In this document: piece by piece, positions 45,105 through 56,465 of the stretch
Layout of the letters: each line of letters starts with the position of its first letter
How positions within the stretch are numbered: position 1 is the first letter of the stretch
NCBI GenBank assembly: GCA_019802505.1
Contig: JAFMOC010000072.1
Coordinates: 1,416,001 to 1,480,000, forward strand
Length of the DNA stretch: 64,000 bases
DNA from: Corydoras sp. C115
Lineage: Eukaryota; Chordata; Actinopteri; Siluriformes; Callichthyidae
Reading direction: 5' to 3'
Notes under the pieces: model-generated
Seen by the model: the letters and a program-made list of their open reading frames with translations, nothing else
Databases searched by the model: none
Told to the model about the DNA's origin: nothing
Position numbers and translations under genes: made by a program

Positions 45105-45342
45105 GGTCGCAGGGGGGTTCCCCATGAACATTCAGGGGAGAACATTTCGCGTTCTGGGCAGATACACCCAGACACACACACACACTCACACACTATATTG
45201 GGCGATTTACCTTGAACCCATGTTTTTAGACCGTGGGAGGAGGAAACCCACGCAGACATGGGGAGAACATAAATTAGGATTCGAACCTACATTGTCAGCA
45301 CTGAGAGGGGAACGTTCTAACCACTAAGCCACCTTGCAGCCT
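45105..45342 (-). mobile_element. SINE family A, deletion derivative
   Basis: GGGTCGCAGGGGGGTTCCCC to GCCACCTTGCAGCC. Confidence 0.82.
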
Positions 45343-45575
45343 GTCTATCTTTTTTAAGTTCCTTTTCATTTATTCAAGTTTCTAAAAGACTCGTTATGGA
45401 ACATGCATGGTGTTTGTAAATTTATTCTACATGCAAATTAATAAATGTTCAGCCGGGAAACTTTTGGAGTCGCTATGTTTTATCACAAGAGTTCATCCAT
45501 TAACCGTCCTCCTTTTGGAAAATGTTGAAGGGTCAAGACGTGTCTTGCGGTTTCTCTGTCTCCTAGAAAGTTTAA
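45343..45575 (+). repeat. promoter-flank duplicate, copy 2
   Basis: GTCTATCTTTTTTAAGTTCC, CAGCCGGGAAACTTTTGGAG, CCGTCCTCC and GTGTCTTGCGGTTTCTCTGT align in order with 46017-47034 once the SINEs there are removed. Confidence 0.75.
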
Positions 45576-45579
45576 TCCT

Positions 45580-45780
45580 CTACAAGGGTCACTGGGGGGG
45601 TTCCCTATGCCCATCTAGGGGCGCTGGGCAGATACACCCAGGAGGAGGGCGCTGGGAACATTCACACACACACAGACACACACACACTATATGGGGCAAT
45701 TTAGAGCATTCAATTTACCTTAAATCCATTTTTGTGGTCTGTGGGAAAAAACCCACACGGCAAAGGGGAGAACGTGTAAA
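45580..45780 (-). mobile_element. SINE family A, deletion derivative
   Basis: CTACAAGGGTCACTGGGGGG to GGGGAGAACGTG. Confidence 0.78.
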
Positions 45781-45840
45781 GTTGGGAAGTTGGGATTATG
45801 AGTGTAAAATGGGAAAACATCAAAACAATGCATCGTATCA
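45781..45840 (+). repeat. copy of 47932-47998
   Basis: GTTGGGATTATGAGTGTAAA and AAAACAATGCATCGTATC match the segment just downstream of the CpG exon. Confidence 0.75.
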
Positions 45841-46012
45841 AAGAGAGAACGTTTCGGGCACTGGGAAGATACACCCAGGACAGGGCACCAATCTATTGCT
45901 GGGCACAACGATATAGGGCAATTTAGAGCATTCAATTTACCTTGAATCCATGTTTTTGGACTGTGTAACCTCAGCGTTGATAGGCGGACGTGATAACCAC
46001 TAAATGACCTCA
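45841..46012 (-). mobile_element. SINE family A fragment
   Basis: GAGAACGTTTCGGGCACTGG to GTGATAACCACTAAATGACC with an internal deletion. Confidence 0.75.
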
Positions 46013-46100
46013 GCCCGTCTAACTTTTTTAGTTTTTTAGTTCCTATTGAGTTTCTACAAGAATTTTCTAACCTCCTGGAACTTAAATTAATAATATACAA

Positions 46101-46133
46101 AAAAATAAAATAAAATAAAATAAAATAAAATAA

Positions 46134-46169
<36 letters not shown>

Positions 46170-46170
46170 C
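46101..46170. repeat. AAAAT and AAT microsatellites
   Basis: About seven TAAAA units, then about eleven AAT units. Confidence 0.92.
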
Positions 46171-46502
46171 TCTTCTCAGCGCTAGGGATTCCCGGTTCGA
46201 ATCCCCATCTGGGTGGAGTTTCTGGGTGGAGTTTCCATGTTCTCCCCATGTCCGCGTGGGTTTCCTCCGGGTTCTCCGGTTTCCTCCCACAGTCCACAAA
46301 CATGCATCAAGTCAATTGAATTCTCAAAATTGCCCCATATAGAGTGTGTCTGAGTGAGTGAGTGTGTGCCCAGCGATGGATTGACGCCCTGTCCTGGGTG
46401 TATCTGCCCAGCGCCCGAGACGTTCTCCCCTGGATGGGCATGGGGAACCCCACCGCGACCCTAATAGAGGATAAAGCAGAAGATAATGAATGAATGAATG
46501 AA
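46171..46502 (+). mobile_element. SINE family A, 5'-truncated
   Basis: TCTCAGCGCTAGGGATTCCC to GAATGAATGAAT, with a 16-bp internal duplication of TCTGGGTGGAGTT. Bounded by AAT arrays on both sides. Confidence 0.9.
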
Positions 46503-46544
46503 TAATAATAATAATAATAATAAACTATAATAAACATAAATATA

Positions 46545-46895
46545 GGCGGCGCGGTGGCTTGATGGTTTAGCACGTTCTCCTCTCAGCACTAGGGATTCCC
46601 GGTTCGAATCCCCATCTGGGTGGAGTTTCCATGTTCTCCCCGTGTCTGCGTGGGTTTCCTCCGGGTTCTCCGGTTTCCTCCCACAGTCCAAAAACATGGA
46701 TCAAGTCATTCGAATTCTCAAAATTGCCCCATATAGAGTGTGTCTGTGTGAGTGAGTGAGTGTGTGCCCAGCGATGGATTGGCGCCCTGTCCTGGGTGTA
46801 TCTGCCCAGCGCCCGAGACGTTCTCCCCTGGATGGGCATGGGGAACCCCACCGCGACCCTAATAGAGAATAAAGCGGGAGATAATGAATGAATGA
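46545..46895 (+). mobile_element. SINE family A, full length
   Basis: Perfect 13-bp duplication AAACATAAATATA (46532-46544 and 46896-46908). Confidence 0.96.
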
Positions 46896-47039
46896 AAACA
46901 TAAATATAACTGATATAAATGTGCAGCTGGGAAACTTCTGGGAGTCTTTGATCTGCATCACATTAATTGTCCTCCATTTGCTGAAAGTTGAGAGGTCGAA
47001 ACGTGTCTTGTGGTTTCTCGGTCCCTTGGAGAGTTCGCG

Positions 47040-47760
47040 CCCTCCTTTTTGCGGCTGTCTTTAAACCTCAGTCGAGTCCAGACTTGCCCTCGATTCCGAC
47101 GATCGATCTCTTTTTAAATCTCTAATGAACCTCCCCGACTAATCCTTCTGCACGGAGCGCAACAAAACCCACGTGCTTTGCGTTATTTGATTGGATTTTG
47201 CGCGCTGGCGCTCCGGTCTCAGATCAGAGCCGCTGTCCCCTCCACCAGGCAGCTGATTTCAGCGCTGCAGCTTATGTGTAAATAGCGCTCATTATTATTT
47301 ATTTTTTATTATCTAATAGTTTATTTGCGTTTATTTTATTGGCAGTTGTAAAGCTGTACCGCGGGTCTCCAAACGGTGTCCAAAGTGAATCTCTAATCCG
47401 CTGTATAAGTAACTTATTTCTACTTTCTGCTGGATCTGCAGTCGTTTCTTTGCAGAACTGTTCTAAAGCTGTGCTTTTCACACGCGTCCTCTCTCTCGTG
47501 CGCGTGTGTGAGGACAGCAGCGCGTGCGGATCACGCGCGCTTTCAGAGCGCACGCGGTGGAGATGCTGCTGTAGGACGCGGCAGAGCGAGGGAGGCGCGG
47601 ATGCGAGCTTTCAGCACCGCGGACAGCGCCGCTGGACCACTTCTGTATTCAACTTCCCCGCGTCACCTCCAACATCCCTGAGTGACCGGAGAGCCGGTCA
47701 TCAAACGAGCCTCCGCGGATCTGCCATCTGACACAACAGCTCAGGTAAGTGCACTGCCCC
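47040..47760 (+). promoter_or_regulatory. CpG-rich promoter region
   Basis: An abrupt rise in GC and CpG relative to the surrounding AT-rich DNA, with many CGCG and GCGC steps (for example CGCGTGCGGATCACGCGCGC). It contains no SINE, consistent with a promoter CpG island. It is followed by a perfect splice donor, so transcription is read as rightward. Confidence 0.6.
47340..47744 (+). other. putative non-coding first exon of the next gene (possibly grm2)
   Basis: The CpG-rich block ends ACAACAGCTCAG followed by GTAAGT at 47745, a perfect vertebrate donor. The start is not defined. A frame in this block is open up to 47731, but its peptide resembles nothing I know and it stops before the donor, so a 5' UTR is more likely than coding. 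In human the gene directly downstream of TEX264 on the same strand is GRM2, which has a long 5' UTR; assigning this exon to grm2 is inference from gene order only. No glutamate-receptor coding exon is visible up to 64000. Confidence 0.45.
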
Positions 47761-47931
47761 ATTCTGCCACAATCGGTAGTTCCCGCGATATCGTCAGACT
47801 GGAACTTGGTATAAATGACGACCTTTTCACCTTTAATCGGAGCGCACGAGCGCAAATTAATCCGTCTTTAAGGGTTCAGGGCATGTGCCTGCCTTGCACA
47901 GAAATACACGCGAAAGCTAATTCCACTTTGA

Positions 47932-47998
47932 GTAGTTGGGATTATGAGAGTAAATTGGGAAAACGACAAAACAACGGATCGTATCGTTTATAACATGA
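47932..47998 (+). repeat. segment duplicated at 45781-45840
   Basis: GTTGGGATTATGAGAGTAAA and AAAACAACGGATCGTATCG, about 190 bp after the CpG exon donor. Confidence 0.75.
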
Positions 47999-48076
47999 CC
48001 GTCAGTGTCTTGTTTTCAAAGATACGAGAGAAAAAATCTGTCCAACTTGTGTAATGAGCCTGGTATTTCTTCATAT

Positions 48077-48083
<7 letters not shown>

Positions 48084-48156
<73 letters not shown>

Positions 48157-48190
48157 TTGTTATAGTAGTTCTAAATTGTTAATGACTATG

Positions 48191-48257
<67 letters not shown>

Positions 48258-48283
48258 CATTGGCTCATTGACAATACAGCTGT

Positions 48284-48284
<1 letters not shown>
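48084..48284. repeat. AT plus TATC compound microsatellite, unit 1
   Basis: AT run, spacer CGTTGTTATAGTAGTTC, TATC run (48190-48257), then CATTGGCTCATTGACAATAC. Confidence 0.95.
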
Positions 48285-48364
<80 letters not shown>

Positions 48365-48430
48365 CGTTGTTATAGTATAATAATAATAATAATAATATAT
48401 ATATATATAATTTTAAATTGTTGTTATTGA

Positions 48431-48511
<81 letters not shown>

Positions 48512-48552
48512 ATCTCTCTCATTGGCTCAAAAACAACACAGCTGTATTTCAT
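48285..48552. repeat. AT plus TATC compound microsatellite, unit 2
   Basis: Same order as unit 1, with the spacer CGTTGTTATAGTATAATAA and end CATTGGCTCAAAAACAACAC, so the whole compound array was duplicated. Confidence 0.93.
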
Positions 48553-48559
48553 TAGAAGA

Positions 48560-49070
48560 AATCTGTTGTACATGATTTTGGACTAACATTCTGCCAGCAT
48601 CAGCAATTTGTAGTGCAGCCCGTCTAAATCCTCTAAAAAATGTATTTAAAGATCCGAGTTGATTTGAACGATCTCCATACATAATGTCAAAAAAGAAAAA
48701 AATAACTAGGTGGTACTAGGGTCATAAAGCTGACATGTTTACTTATGAATGAATTATGGATGCAAAAACCCAGGGACTTAATAATCATGTGTCGATTCAA
48801 AATACTAAAAAATGAAATATCTCATAGTTATTTAGAATTGCCACATTTTTTTTGGTTTTGTTGGTAAAATGATAAATAACTTTGAACATTATTATTATTT
48901 TAAAATGACTGGGCTACAGGGAAAAAGAGTGGAACCCAGCTGATAACAGGTTCTAGCAGTGAGTGTACTCTTAACATCTTGCATGCATTGACTTGGAGCT
49001 GCACCTATGGTATATAAGAGGTCCAAAATATTTTTTTTTAATTTAGTTGTGAAATGTTTTGCTACATAAA
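48560..49070. other. no gene recognised
   Basis: AT-rich DNA, likely intron of the next gene if the CpG exon is real. Confidence 0.35.
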
Positions 49071-49089
49071 AGAATTTGATGCATAAGCC

Positions 49090-49440
49090 TCGGATGCTGC
49101 TGCATTTCCCGGTGGTGGATTATTCTCAGCGCAGCAGTTATGTTTTGCTGTGTTGCTCTGGTATGAGTGGTTTAGATACAGCAGTGTTGTATTTTGTGCA
49201 CGTTGACTATTTATTGTGTGTTCTATTAGATGCATTTGCCTTAGTGTTGTTCCCTGGGAATGTAAAACTGGACAGGTCATCTGCTGTTACAGTTTGTGTT
49301 GGTCATCCTCTGACCCTGTTTGGGTTGACTGGATTACTATTACTTTAATGAAGTCATTAAGGTTTTATACTTCAGCAGAACTGCTGTGTCTGCTCCACTC
49401 GTGCCAGGGCAAACCACACACACACATACACACACACAGA
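49090..49440 (+). repeat. otophysan palindromic repeat
   Basis: CCCGGTGGTGGATTATTCTC, TGCTCTGGTATGAGTGG, TTAGATACAGCAGTGTTG, TGTGTTGGTCATCCTC and TGCTGTGTCTGCTCCACTCG are degenerate forms of the family noted at 7036 and 8935. The open frames here are repeat artefacts. Confidence 0.65.
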
Positions 49441-49821
49441 AAGAAAAGAAAATCCATTACCACCCCCTGTGATGGTGTTTTGGAATCCTGTTTATTAGAA
49501 AGCAGGACTAAGAGAGTATGTGAAGAAACTGAAGCTGTTGAAGGTGTAAAGGAAAGGATTATAAGGATATATTATGTGTGCAGGTTTTCAAGTGAACCAA
49601 CTCTAAAACTACTGTAGACAAATAAACTGTTACTGATAGTAATAATAAAAAGATGCACAGCTTATTACAGTATTCTGCATATGTATGCAGTGTGTATGCA
49701 GTACCACTGTCACAGACTAGCATCACGATTGAAACCCACAGAGCAATAGATGAAGATGGATGCTTTGATGAACTATGTCATTTTATTCGATTTTAACATC
49801 ATGGAACTTGGCTGGGGTGGC

Positions 49822-50061
49822 TTCCAATCTGGGTGGAGATTCCATGTTCTCCCCGTGTCCGTGTGGGTTTCCTCTGGGTTCCCCGGTTTCCTCCCACAGT
49901 CCAAAAAACACCAAATTCTTCAAATTCCAAATTTTAATTCTCCAAATTGCCCCATATAGAGTGTGTTTGTGTGTCTGTCTGTGTGTGTGTGTGTGTGTGT
50001 GTCCAGCGATGGATTGGCACCCTGTCCTGGTTGTATCTGCCCAGCGCCCGAAACTCCAATT
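49822..50061 (+). mobile_element. SINE family A interrupted by the next copy
   Basis: TTCCAATCTGGGTGGAGATTC to CAGCGCCCGAAACTCC, where a full SINE follows. Confidence 0.87.
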
Positions 50062-50412
50062 CGCGGCACGGTGGCTTAGTGGTTAGCACATTCGCCTCTC
50101 AGCGCTAGGGATTCCCGGTTCGAATCCCAATCTGGGTGGAGTTTCCATGTTCTCCCCGTGTCTGCGTGGGTTTCCTCCAGGTTCTCCGGTTTCCTCCCAC
50201 AGTCCAAAAACATGGATCAAGTCAATTGAATTCTCAAAATTGCCCCAAAAAGAGAGTGTCTGTGTGAGTGAGTGTGCGCCCAGCGATGGATTGGCGCCCT
50301 GTCCTGGGTCTATCTGCCCAGCGCCCGAAATGTTCTCCCCTGGATGGGCATGGGGAACCCCACCGCGACCCTTATAGAGGATAAAGCTGAGATAAAAAAA
50401 GAATGATTGAAT
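50062..50412 (+). mobile_element. SINE family A, full length
   Basis: CGCGGCACGGTGGCTTAGTG to GAATGATTGAAT. Confidence 0.93.
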
Positions 50413-50425
50413 ATATATATATATA

Positions 50426-50512
50426 TCCCAGCGATAGATTGGCGCCCTGTCCTGGGTCTATCTGTGACCCTTATATAGGATAAAGCGGAAGATAATGGAT
50501 GAATGAATATAT
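50426..50512 (+). mobile_element. SINE family A 3' module starting at CCCAGCGATAG
   Basis: Truncated at the recurrent base and also missing about 45 bp internally (CTATCTGTGACCCTTATATA). Sits inside TA repeats, so no target duplication can be read. Confidence 0.82.
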
Positions 50513-50529
50513 TTATATATATATATATT

Positions 50530-51660
50530 AAAAAAAAGAGAGATTCTGTGGAGCTACACCATTTGCTGACGAAATAGGTCAGAGCATGATTAAAAAAACG
50601 ATTCTAACAAAGTGATGGTGCATGGTCAACTGAACTGCAGAGAAATTAAATGTGAGTATTTTAACACTTAAAACTCATTAACTATAAAACAAACCATTAA
50701 TGACTTAGAATAAAGGAATAAGGCACGAGAGGGCGTTCACTTTTACATCATTTGGACATCCAGGTTTCTGACTGAGCAGGATGCAAAACATACCCCATTC
50801 ATCAAAATCATTATTTGGGAGATTATTTGGCTTCCAGACCCTGTGTCATTTTAAATGAATTAATGCGAGTGAAAGATTTATGACTTAATATAAAATTGAT
50901 TAACTCTGAGTTTATGTAGTTTGCTTGGAAATACATTTGTACCTGAAAATGCAAGAAGGAGAAGAGCATGTAGTTTCATGGTTTTCTTTTGACCTTCGAA
51001 AGTGGAGCAATTTGAAATGGTATAAAGAAGGGCTTCTTGCAGGTGCTGCAAATTAGATGGAGGCACTGACATTCTAATGTTATCACTGAGATGGGTTAGA
51101 ATTAATTAGGATTTAAGACTGAAGTGCCAGGAATCTAAAAAAAAAAACAAAACCCAACAACCCTCTGTCAGGTTTGTGGAACCAGTACATGCCTATAAGT
51201 GCAGTGTTCAGTAACCTTCTGACAAAGTTTCACAGCTATCATATAGAGATGAACGTGGCCGATTAAAGCAAAACCTTAACTCAACTCTCCAATTTCCAAC
51301 TATATGTATCACCTGAGATGTGAAACATTCTTCGTACTATTACCCCCCCACCCCGTCAGCCTGCACTGCTGACACCTTATAAAAACAGTTCATCAGCTCA
51401 TGCTTTATGCTGCCTGCATAAATTCGGACTACAACAACTTGCTCGTTTTTCAAGGTTCACTCATCCAGTTTTTTGCAATCTTGTATTTCTGTTTCCTATA
51501 TATATATGCTCTGTAACACAATTATTCAAGTAATTAAGTATTTAATTTGTCATTCCACCAATTTAAAGTCATGTACAGTATACAGTGGAACGAAACAGTA
51601 TACTGCAAAAATGCTCGTCAATGAACCGAGCATGCTTTAGTTAGAATTCTATTACAATAA
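50530..51660. other. no gene recognised
   Basis: 50702-50740 (GGAATAAGGCACGAGAGGGC) is a fragment of the palindrome family. The rest is unassigned. Confidence 0.4.
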
Positions 51661-51671
51661 TTTGGATCGTG

Positions 51672-52012
51672 GGAGGCACGGTGGTTTAATGGTTAAAACG
51701 TTTGCCTCGCAGTGATGAGAATTCCAGGTTCGAGTCCCAATCTGGGTGGAGTTTCATTGTTCTCCCCGTGTCCGCTTGGTTCTCCACAGTTCACAGTCCA
51801 AAAAACACGGATTCAAAGGAAATTGGCTGCTCTAATTTGCCAAATAATTGTGTGTGTGTGTGTATGTGATTAAGTGTCTACTGGGCAATGGATTGGCACC
51901 CTGTTCTGGGTGTATCTGCACAGCGCCTGACACATTCTCCCCTGGATGGACATGGGGAACCCCCCTTACAACCCGAGTAGAGGATAAAGTGGAAGATAAT
52001 GGATGGATGGAT
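51672..52012 (+). mobile_element. SINE family A, old copy
   Basis: GGGAGGCACGGTGGTTTAATGG to GATAATGGATGGATGG. Confidence 0.87.
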
Positions 52013-52019
52013 AGATTTA

Positions 52020-53215
52020 GGATTGCTATATAACTTCTATACTACCATAATAATAGCAAGACCCTATATACATTTAACATATTTTTACATGTTGATGTTG
52101 TCAACAGAGTTCTGACTTTAATCACAACTGCATACTATAACTATATCTTATTCTCCTGAATCTGCAGGACCAGACATGCTAGTAGTAATTTGAGTTAATA
52201 ATTTAAAATACTTCGAAATGCATGTAGCTTAGACCTGGCCTTGGCTTTGTGAATTTGGATAAAAGTGTTTAAGTAACAGGACCATTTACAAGAGTTCCGT
52301 GCTGAAGCTGTGCTGACATTCCCGAGACGTTGTGTTGTCCTTTACATATTTTATTACTGGGATAGTGACTACACTTTATATCTTGCCTTTCTCTGACATT
52401 TTTCTAGTCTGTTTAGGATGAGTAAAGCATCAGAAAGATAACCAGAGCACAGGCTGTTAACATCTATTATTAATAATACAACCTATGTGAGTCTGCATGA
52501 TGGTTAAAAATACTGTATGTTTACAGGGTTTCATTTGCTTTATTAGTTACTCATGTTTTTAAAATCAAGGCATAAGTGTTTCCTTTATCGATCGGTACGA
52601 TTTGTTGAAATATAACGTAGCATTTGCTGTTAATTTCATCATACCTTTAAAAAAGGCATCAATTATTAAGGTTTGCCGTGGTGCAGCTTTTAAGGTTTCC
52701 CATCTCTCCAGGTTTATTGAATGTGCCACTTGTCTTCTGCAGATCGTGGATCTTACACACATGTTTATGTAATGCTGGGTTTATTCAGAAAAGAGGTTAT
52801 GTTCTGTATTTGGGTTTGTGCCGTTTGTTTTCATAATCACATCAGTACAAACCATCATTCTGAACGTATAAACCACATCCTCCTGAGACCCGAGAAAAGT
52901 GTCATCAATTGTTTTTAACTACTGAGGGTAAATTAAACGACGTACGATTAAAATTTTTATTTTAGTTCATTTTTATTTAAATTTTACAGCATATCCTTGA
53001 AATTGACAAAAGGACAATTTTTATATAAAAAATATCAAACTTAACCATTTGCTTGTAGAGTCATAAAAAGTTCACTCATTCTAACAATCCAGTGCCCTTT
53101 GCTCACAATGTAAAATATGAAAAATCACAATTAATAGACAAAAATTTGACCTAACTTTTCTGCTTTCGAATGTGCTTGTTCCTATAGCAGAGAAAGAAAT
53201 GGGAGGTTTCCAAAC
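52020..53215. other. no gene recognised
   Basis: 1.2 kb of AT-rich sequence without a recognised repeat or exon. Confidence 0.4.
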
Positions 53216-53225
53216 CAAACCAAAT

Positions 53226-53400
53226 TTCATAGTGTGTGTTGTGTGCATGTCTGCGTGAATGAGTGTGTTTCCAGCAATAGATTGGTACCCTTTCCTGGGT
53301 GTATGCCCAGCGCCCAAACGTTCTTCCCTGGATGGCCATGGGGAACCCTTCTGTGACCGTAGTAGAGGATTAAGCAGAAGATAATGAATAAATGAATGTC
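53226..53400 (+). mobile_element. SINE family A 3' half
   Basis: TCATAGTGTGTGTTGTGTGC to GATAATGAATAAATGAATG. Confidence 0.83.
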
Positions 53401-53474
53401 CTTAATAATCCTTATGTCTGATTCTCTGCACAGCCTAAAGTAAATACCCTGTAGATTAGGCAGAGCAGTGGGTT

Positions 53475-53580
53475 GGTCTGGGTGAGTAAGTGTGCCCAGC
53501 AATGGATTGGCACCCTGTCCTGGATGTATCTGCCAAGCGCTCGAAAGTTCTCCCCTGAATGAGCATGGGGTCTAGAATAG
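53475..53580 (+). mobile_element. SINE family A 3' fragment
   Basis: GGTGAGTAAGTGTGCCCAGC to GAATGAGCATGGGG. Confidence 0.78.
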
Positions 53581-53584
53581 AACT

Positions 53585-54255
53585 AGACAGAAGACCATGA
53601 GAGGAGATGAGATGGTACGACAACTGATTTACATTAAATGGATTGAACATTAAACTGCCACCGAAACAATCTTTTAATACGTTGTATTTGTGTTTCTGTC
53701 CCACTTTGTGTAACATGAGGTTTAGTCACAATATTAATAAAGCAAGGCTTAAACGTAGGTGGTGACACATGGCTGATTGCAGACAGAGACAAAGCCGTTT
53801 TGACTGCTGCTGCCTGACCTCTGCCCCGGAGAGTCTATTACCACTAATTACATAAAGGTCTAATAACTTCAGATCAGCACCCTTCCAATGCAGCTAGATA
53901 CCATGCTTAGAAAGGTCAGTCCTTTGATTTAATGTTGACCAGCAGTCAACAAAATTCATAGAAAATTTCGGAGCCCTAAGACATCCAGCTGTTAAGCAAT
54001 TGTTTCATTGACCGTGTGCATGAAATATGATATTCTCATTAACAGTTCTGATTTGTGAGGCACCAATTTAAAAGCTGTGACTTATATCTGTCACAATATT
54101 GATAACTAATCTGCTATAATAAGACATTATAATGCCGTTGATCCCTTGTCTTGTCTTTATTTATATTCTTTGTTTCAATAATGTTGACATGGACAGTAAA
54201 GTTTTCCTTTTCAACCTTCAACAAACTCTCATAATTATTTATTCTTAAATAATTT
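53585..54255. other. no gene recognised
   Basis: Unassigned AT-rich sequence. Confidence 0.4.
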
Positions 54256-54275
54256 AGTCAATATATTTCAGTTAG

Positions 54276-54570
54276 GGGCCTCTCAAGGCTGGGGATTTAG
54301 GTTCGAATCCCAATCTGGGTGGAGTTTCCATGTTCTCCCCGTGTCCGCGTGGGTTTCCTCCGGGTTCTCCGGTGTCCTCCCACAGTCCAAAAACATGGAT
54401 CAAGTCAATTGAATTCTCAAAATTGCCTCATATAGAGTGTGTCTGTGTGTGAGTGAGTGTGTGCCCAGCGATGGATTGGCGCCCTGTCCTGGGTATATCT
54501 GCCCAGCGCCCGAGACGTTCTCCCCACCGCGACCCTAATAGAGGATAAATCGGGAGATAATGAATGAATG
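54276..54570 (+). mobile_element. SINE family A, 5'-truncated, first of a tandem pair
   Basis: Preceded by ATATTTCAGTTAG (54263-54275) and followed by ATATTTAAGTTAG (54571-54583). Confidence 0.92.
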
Positions 54571-54583
54571 ATATTTAAGTTAG

Positions 54584-54919
54584 GGGCGGCACGGTGGCTT
54601 AGTGGTTAGCACAATCGCCTCTCAGGGCTGGGGATTTAGGTTCGAATCCCAATCTGGGTGGAGTTTCCATGTTCTCCCCTGTGTCCGCGTGGGTTTCTTC
54701 CCAGTTCTCCGGTTTTCTTCCACAGTCCATAAACATGGATTCAAGGTATACTGAATGCTCTAAATTGCCCCATATAGTGTGTGTTTGCATGAGTGAGTGT
54801 GCCCAGTAATAGATTGGGGTCTTGTACTGGGTGTTTCAGCCCAGCTCCCAAAACGTTGTCCCCTGGATGGGCATGGGGACCCCCCCCCCCCCCAGAATTA
54901 AGTGGACGATAGTGAATTA
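54584..54919 (+). mobile_element. SINE family A, second of a tandem pair
   Basis: Flanked by perfect ATATTTAAGTTAG (54571-54583 and 54920-54932). Shares the rare GGGGATTTAGGTTCGAATCC with the first copy. A C run near 54880-54892. Confidence 0.93.
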
Positions 54920-55034
54920 ATATTTAAGTTAGCTATTTCTTAAAACTGTTAATCTCATCACATTACAGACAGTGTGAAGTCACATGCACAGATAAGCTCA
55001 AAGCTAGTTATCTGTCAATTGAAAAATGCAAAGT

Positions 55035-55035
<1 letters not shown>

Positions 55036-55070
<35 letters not shown>
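55036..55070. repeat. CA microsatellite
   Basis: About 16 perfect units. Confidence 0.95.
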
Positions 55071-55072
<2 letters not shown>

Positions 55073-55074
55073 TA

Positions 55075-55440
55075 TCCAGTATCTCCAATACTTTGTTCAA
55101 ATTTTGTACATTTGTATACGTTTTATTAATGATGCAACTAAGACAACTAAGTAAACTCTTTGTAGAGTCTCTTGTTAAAAGACTAGACTTTTGTTAAAAG
55201 CAAGAATAAATGAATAATATAGTGTGTTTGTATAAAAAATGCAGCGTCTCTTCCATAATAGACACACTCGTGCATAATAAGCAATTGTAATGGCATTAGC
55301 TTGTTAGAAAAAAATGCCATTAACTTGGATTTAGGTTAGAAATGGAAGTAAGGAATGCCATCCCATATCACCTCTATTCATTTGTCACATAAAGTATAGT
55401 GTTAATGGTCTATAACATTGCAGCATTAATAAAATGTGAT
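55075..55440. other. no gene recognised
   Basis: Unassigned. Confidence 0.4.
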
Positions 55441-55446
55441 AAATTT

Positions 55447-55796
55447 CATTCATTCATTCATTATCTCCCGCTTTATCCTCTATTAGGGTCTCGGTGGGAT
55501 TCCCCATGCCCATCCAGGGGAGAACATCTTGGGCACTGGGCAGATAGACCCAGGACAGGGCGCCAATCCATCGCTGGACACACACTCACTCACACAGACA
55601 CACTCTATATGGGGCAATTTAAAGAATTCAATTGACTTGATCCATGTTTTTGGACTGTGGGAGGAAACCGGAGAACCCGGAGGAAACCCACGCAGACATG
55701 GGGAGAACATGGAAACTCCACCCAGATGGGGATTCGAACCGGGAATCCCTAGCGCTGAGAGGAGAACATGCTAAACCACTAAGCCACCGTGCCGCC
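55447..55796 (-). mobile_element. SINE family A, full length
   Basis: CATTCATTCATTATCTCCCG to AAGCCACCGTGCCGCC. Confidence 0.93.
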
Positions 55797-55865
55797 TCAT
55801 CTCATTATCTCATTATACTTAATACTAGGTCCCACACCTGTGCACATTCACTCACACAGACACAG

Positions 55866-55930
<65 letters not shown>
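55866..55930. repeat. CA microsatellite
   Basis: About 30 units with one AAA interruption. Confidence 0.95.
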
Positions 55931-55939
55931 TACACAGTG

Positions 55940-56455
55940 CATATATACAAAGTGCAAATGTGTAACATGTTAAAACATAATTTGCTGAAAAACAATCATG
56001 TCATGGATTTTTCTAGAACAAAATTCTTTTGAAATTAATAAAATACCCAATGTATAATAGACATACATTCTGGGCTAAAAGAGGAGGAATAATGTCTCTG
56101 CAGGGTACTTTTTAAAGGACATTTTATAATGGAATCTATGCTGTGAATTAAACTGATGGTTACAACTGGCACATCAATTTAAAATTCAAGGAGGGGCAAG
56201 TAGAGCCTAAGATTGTGACAGCAGTCCTTGAGGACATATGATGTATGTTTCTGAAACATTGAACCTTCCCAGACCTATCACCACTGACTGTAATTTATAA
56301 TATTATCTTTTCTAAGGTGCTCAAAAACAACCGAAAACACAAAGGTTTACAGGTTAGGTTTCCCTTCTGATGTTAAAAGAATCAAAACTGCAGCTTTTTG
56401 ATTCAGAAATCAGTGGAGTGGTGTGTAGAGGAGAGCATCATTATTTATTATCATT
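55940..56455. other. no gene recognised
   Basis: Unassigned. Confidence 0.4.
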
Positions 56456-56465
56456 ATTTTTTCAG

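Larger units (their letters stand above)
46015..47034 (+). repeat. promoter-flank duplicate, copy 3 (interrupted by two SINEs)
   Basis: Homologous to 45343-45575. Runs directly into the CpG-rich block, so is probably the ancestral copy. Confidence 0.7.

Noticed and set aside
45407..45916. 169-codon frame as a gene
   Set aside because: It crosses the promoter-flank duplicate, two SINE pieces and their CA runs, with no domain.
47339..47731. 130-codon frame in the CpG block as a protein
   Set aside because: GC-rich 5' UTRs are often open by chance; the frame stops just before the donor and has no domain.
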